Part shown: positions 61,140-64,000 of the stretch, in pieces
Layout of the letters: the number at the start of each line of letters is the position of its first letter
Position numbering within the stretch: the first letter of the stretch is position 1
Assembly: GCF_046156265.1 (NCBI RefSeq)
Contig: NZ_JAWDIR010000033.1
Span: 434,001 to 498,000, forward strand
Reading direction: 5' to 3'
Length of the DNA: 64,000 nt
Source: CAMDHY01 sp046156265
GTDB taxonomy: Bacteria > Pseudomonadota > Alphaproteobacteria > Rhizobiales > Segnochrobactraceae
The notes under the pieces: generated by a model
What the model was told of the DNA's origin: nothing
Seen by the model: only the letters and a program-made list of their open reading frames with translations
Database searches by the model: none
Made by a program: the position numbers and the translations under genes

Positions 61140-62420
61140 ATGTATGACTACGGCCTGTTCCGCTACGAGTCGAAGGAGGACCTCCTCGACACGGCGATCC
61201 GCTACTGGAATCCCGACAAGACGAAGTTCTGGCAGAAGCTCGGGGTCGATCTCGTCATCGACCGGCGCGAGGGCTACTTCCTCTACGACATGAGCGGCCG
61301 CCGGCTGATCGACCTGCACCTCAATGGCGGCACCTACAACTTCGGCCACCGGAACCCTGAACTCGTCGAGACGCTGAAATACGCGCTCGATTATTTCGAC
61401 ATGGGCAACCACTGGTTTCCGTCCGTCGCCCGCTCGGCGCTGGCGGAGGAACTGGTCGGCATCTCGCCGGGGCTGAAGTACGCGGTGTTCGGCGCCGGCG
61501 GGGCCGAGGCGGTCGAGATCGCGCTGAAGAGCGCCCGCTTCGCCACCAAGCGCCGCAGGATCCTGTCGATCTACAAGGGCTACCACGGCCACTCCGGCCT
61601 CTCGGTGGCGACCGGCGACGACCGCTTCTCGAAGATCTTCCTCGCCGACCGGCCGGAAGAGTTCGAGCAGGTGCCGTTCAACGATCTCGCCGCCATGGAG
61701 CGCGCCCTTTCCGGCCGCGACGTCGCCGCCCTCATCATCGAGACGATCCCGGCCACCTACGGCTTCCCGATGCCTGATGACGGCTACCTGCCGGCCTGCA
61801 AGGCGCTCTGCCAGAAGTACGGCACCGTCTACATCGCCGACGAGGTGCAGACCGGGCTGATGCGCACCGGCGAGATGTGGGGCTGGCAGGCCTATGGCGT
61901 GCAGCCGGACATCTACGTCACCGCCAAGGGTCTCTCCGGCGGCCTCTATCCGATCAGCGCCGCCGTCGTCGACGAGCGCTGCGGCGACTGGCTGAACATC
62001 GACGGTGCCGCTCACATCACCACCACCGGCGGCGCCGAGCTCGGCTGCATCGTCGCGATGAAGGTGCTGGAGATGCTGCAGCGCCCGGCCGTGGTCGCGA
62101 ACGTCGCCGCCGTCACCGAGTTCTTCGCCACCGGCATGGCCGAGATGATGCGCCGCCACGGCGACATCTTCTCCGGCGTCCGCCAGAAGGGCGTCGTCCT
62201 CGGCCTCGAGTTCGACCACCCGGAGGGGGCCGTGCACGTGTCGCGCGCGCTCTACGAGCACGGCGTCTGGGCGATCTTCTCCTCCCTCGACAAGCGCGTG
62301 CTGCAGTTCAAGCCGGGCGTGCTGAAGAGCGTCGAGCTCTGCGAGGAGATCCTCGACCGCTTCGACGCGGCGATGCCGCGCGCCCGCGAGCTGATGCACG
62401 CCGCCCGCAAGGCCGCCTGA
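61140..62420 (+). CDS. class III PLP-dependent aminotransferase or phospho-lyase
   Basis: 426 aa, fold-type I. Starts MYDYGLFRYESKEDLLDTAI; PLP phosphate region FGAGGAEAVEIALKSAR, PLP-ring Asp234 in YIADEVQTGLM, Schiff-base Lys263 in VTAKGLSGGLYPISA. Class III enzymes include omega-aminotransferases and the ethanolamine-phosphate/1-amino-2-propanol-phosphate phospho-lyases; sequence by eye cannot separate these. It is the first gene of an operon with an acylating aldehyde dehydrogenase, which would consume the aldehyde it makes. Controlled by the divergent DeoR regulator, by position. ATG 61140 gives the natural N-terminus. Confidence 0.92.
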   Translation: MYDYGLFRYESKEDLLDTAIRYWNPDKTKFWQKLGVDLVIDRREGYFLYDMSGRRLIDLHLNGGTYNFGHRNPELVETLKYALDYFDMGNHWFPSVARSALAEELVGISPGLKYAVFGAGGAEAVEIALKSARFATKRRRILSIYKGYHGHSGLSVATGDDRFSKIFLADRPEEFEQVPFNDLAAMERALSGRDVAALIIETIPATYGFPMPDDGYLPACKALCQKYGTVYIADEVQTGLMRTGEMWGWQAYGVQPDIYVTAKGLSGGLYPISAAVVDERCGDWLNIDGAAHITTTGGAELGCIVAMKVLEMLQRPAVVANVAAVTEFFATGMAEMMRRHGDIFSGVRQKGVVLGLEFDHPEGAVHVSRALYEHGVWAIFSSLDKRVLQFKPGVLKSVELCEEILDRFDAAMPRARELMHAARKAA

Positions 62421-62443
62421 GACTGGCGATCCGGAGACCCGCG

Positions 62444-63973
62444 ATGCCGCACGTTGCCGACGAGCCGCTGATGAAGGTGCCGGACGCCGCTCTCGAGCGC
62501 GGCCGGATGATGCTCGGGCGCGCCCGCTGGGCCGCCTCCCGCCTCGCCCAGATGGACCGGGGCGCGATCCAGAGGATCGTCCAGGCGGTCGCCGAGGCCG
62601 GCCACGCGAAGGCGCGCACCTTCGCCGAGGCTGCCGTGCGCGAGACCGGCTACGGCGTCGTCGAGCACAAGGTGATGAAGAACGAGGCGTGCTCGCGCGG
62701 CCTCGTCGAGCTCTATCGCGGCGAGGACTTCGTCTCCCCTCGCATCGACGCCGACAAGAAGATCGTCGAGCTGCCGCGCCCGGCCGGCGTCGTCTTCGCG
62801 CTGATCCCGGTCACCAACCCCGTCGCCACCGTCTACTTCAAGACGCTGCTCGCGCTGATGACGCGCAATGCCGTCGTCCTCAGCCCCCACCCGGGCGCGA
62901 AGGGCGTCTGTACCGAGGCGGCCCATGTGCTTGCGGCGGCGGCGAAGGCCGCCGGCGCGCCCGACGGCGCCATCCAGGTGATCGAGGAGCCGACAATTCC
63001 GCTGATCGAGGCCTTGATGCGCGACGAGCGCGTCGACCTCATCGTCGCCACCGGCGGCCCGGCGGTCGTCAAGGCCGCCTACCGCTCCGGCAACCCGGCG
63101 ATGGGCGTCGGCCCCGGCAACGCGCCGGTGCTGGTCGACGACACCGCCGACGTGACGGAAGCCGGCAAGCGCATCGTTGCCTCGAAGTCGTTCGACAACT
63201 CGATCCTCTGCACCAACGAATCGACGGTTCTCGCCTACGCCTCGATCGCCGACCGTTTGCTCGCGGCGATGAAGGCCGCCGGCGCCCACATCTGCACGCC
63301 GGCCGAGACGGAGAAGGTCCGCGCGCTCCTGTTCCGCGACGACGGCTTCAACACGGCGATGATCGGCAAGGACGCCGCCCTGATCGCGAAGGAGGCCGGC
63401 TTCTCGGCGAACGGCGCCAAGATCCTCGTCACCCCCGTCACGCTCGTGCAGCCGGAAGAAAAGCTCGTCCGCGAGAAGCTCTGCCCGGTGCTGGCGTTCG
63501 CCCGCGTCGACGGCCTCGACCAGGCGATCGCCTCGGCGCGCTCGATGATGCGGCGCAGCGGCAAGGGTCACACGGCCGGGGTGCATTCCAAGCGCGAGGC
63601 GACCATTCTGGCGTTTGCCGCCGCGGTGCCGGCGCTGCGCTTCGCCGTCAACGCCGGCTGCTCGCTCGGGGCGTCGGGCTTCGAGACCAACCTCGGCCCG
63701 TCGATGACGATCGGTACGGGATTCGCCGGCGGCTCGTCGATCGGCGACAACCTGACGCCGCACCACTTCGTCCACTTCGCCCGCATCGCCTACAACAAGG
63801 CGGCGAGCGAGGCCTTCGGCGACTTCCGCGGCCTCGACCCGCTCGACCTGCCGAAGCCCTCGGCGCCACCGCGCTTGGTCGCTTCCGGCGGCGGTGACGC
63901 GGATGCCGAGGCGCTCCGCCGCGAGCTTCGCAAGATCATTCTCGAAGAGCTCAACGCCGTGCTGGCGGCCTGA
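62444..63973 (+). CDS. CoA-acylating aldehyde dehydrogenase with candidate C-terminal encapsulation peptide
   Basis: 509 aa. Aldehyde dehydrogenase of the EutE/PduP/AdhE-N class: VFALIPVTNPVATVYFKTLL, EEPTIPLIEALMRD, VATGGPAVVKAAYRSGNPA, VGPGNAPVL, catalytic Cys256 in FDNSILCTNEST. Such enzymes turn an aldehyde, NAD+ and CoA into acyl-CoA and NADH. After the domain ends (about residue 465) comes a linker, PKPSAPPRLVASGGGDADAE, and a terminal amphipathic helix LRKIILEELNAVL. This resembles encapsulation peptides that target PduP-like enzymes into bacterial microcompartments. A GGAG lies 8 nt before the ATG. The next gene begins 6 nt downstream. Sulfoacetaldehyde-type (SauS) function is an alternative, but would not explain the tail. 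Confidence 0.93.
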   Translation: MPHVADEPLMKVPDAALERGRMMLGRARWAASRLAQMDRGAIQRIVQAVAEAGHAKARTFAEAAVRETGYGVVEHKVMKNEACSRGLVELYRGEDFVSPRIDADKKIVELPRPAGVVFALIPVTNPVATVYFKTLLALMTRNAVVLSPHPGAKGVCTEAAHVLAAAAKAAGAPDGAIQVIEEPTIPLIEALMRDERVDLIVATGGPAVVKAAYRSGNPAMGVGPGNAPVLVDDTADVTEAGKRIVASKSFDNSILCTNESTVLAYASIADRLLAAMKAAGAHICTPAETEKVRALLFRDDGFNTAMIGKDAALIAKEAGFSANGAKILVTPVTLVQPEEKLVREKLCPVLAFARVDGLDQAIASARSMMRRSGKGHTAGVHSKREATILAFAAAVPALRFAVNAGCSLGASGFETNLGPSMTIGTGFAGGSSIGDNLTPHHFVHFARIAYNKAASEAFGDFRGLDPLDLPKPSAPPRLVASGGGDADAEALRRELRKIILEELNAVLAA

Positions 63974-63978
63974 CGGAC

Positions 63979-64000
63979 ATGGCCACACTCCGCTCCTTCA
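63979..64000 (+). CDS. 5' end of the next operon gene (partial, cut by the window)
   Basis: Seven codons are visible (MATLRSF), starting 6 nt after the aldehyde dehydrogenase stop on the same strand. If the locus is a microcompartment operon this could be a shell or accessory protein; the visible peptide is too short to say. Confidence 0.5.

Noticed and set aside
62444..63973. Assigning the aldehyde dehydrogenase as sulfoacetaldehyde dehydrogenase (SauS)
   Set aside because: Overall class fits, but no sulfonate transport or sulfoacetyl-CoA genes are visible and the C-terminal helix suggests encapsulation; substrate left open.

Overview
The window is very GC-rich (about 70% by eye). Its gene content and local gene orders point to a member of the Alphaproteobacteria, most likely Hyphomicrobiales (Rhizobiales). 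Supporting signs are the orders purH / heparinase-like / rsmB-htpX / SDHAF4-like gene and hisB-DUF2628-hisH-hisA, an alphaproteobacterial Porin_2-type porin, a DUF1127 protein, a type-II SerC, and short palindromic repeats with strong hairpins between genes. I cannot name the genus from sequence alone.

Layout. 0-5 kb: hslO (Hsp33), a three-gene MacAB-like export cassette and a ParDE-like toxin-antitoxin pair. 5-15 kb: an alpha/beta hydrolase, a membrane GT2 glycosyltransferase coupled to a small cysteine-rich secreted protein, a diheme cytochrome c, an enlarged CDF metal transporter, a large MscS-type channel and a porin. 15-25 kb is mostly housekeeping: serA, serC, purH, a heparinase II/III-like protein, rsmB, htpX and an SDHAF4-like assembly factor. 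25-35 kb is a transport region. A LysR regulator faces a TRAP transporter (dctP-dctQ-dctM) whose last gene is a class III PLP aminotransferase. Two tandem paralogous 14-cysteine secreted proteins follow, then a second TRAP system (dctQ-dctM-dctP). 35-42.5 kb: lepA divergent from panB-panC; dapB-gpmA-GNAT; and a second toxin-antitoxin pair whose toxin overlaps an MliC-type lysozyme inhibitor gene.

42.9-43.95 kb is an AT-rich island, clearly foreign in composition, beside mutS. It carries a Doc/Fic gene split by a frameshift at a run of six A (six T on the coding strand). 44-56 kb: mutS, the malic enzyme maeB, dps, a PaiB-like protein, DUF1127, an apparently leaderless ArsR-type regulator, a manganese catalase, and hisB-DUF2628-hisH-hisA without the usual hisF-hisE. 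56-59 kb: an Lnt/nitrilase-like membrane protein overlapping a sugar porter. 59-64 kb: an unclassified HTH-like protein, then a DeoR-type regulator divergent from a class III PLP enzyme and a CoA-acylating aldehyde dehydrogenase.

The most interesting observation is at the right edge. The aldehyde dehydrogenase ends in a Pro/Ala/Gly linker and a short amphipathic helix that matches the general pattern of bacterial-microcompartment encapsulation peptides. With a class III PLP enzyme before it and a further co-directional gene starting 6 nt after it, this looks like the start of a microcompartment (metabolosome) operon that generates an aldehyde from an amine or phospho-amine. The shell genes themselves, if present, lie beyond base 64000. 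Other notable items are the frameshifted Doc gene, the duplicated cysteine-rich secreted proteins between two TRAP systems, the CDF with a Gln/Asp-Asn/Asp site and three C-terminal domains, and a possible terminator/attenuator just upstream of the second TRAP operon.
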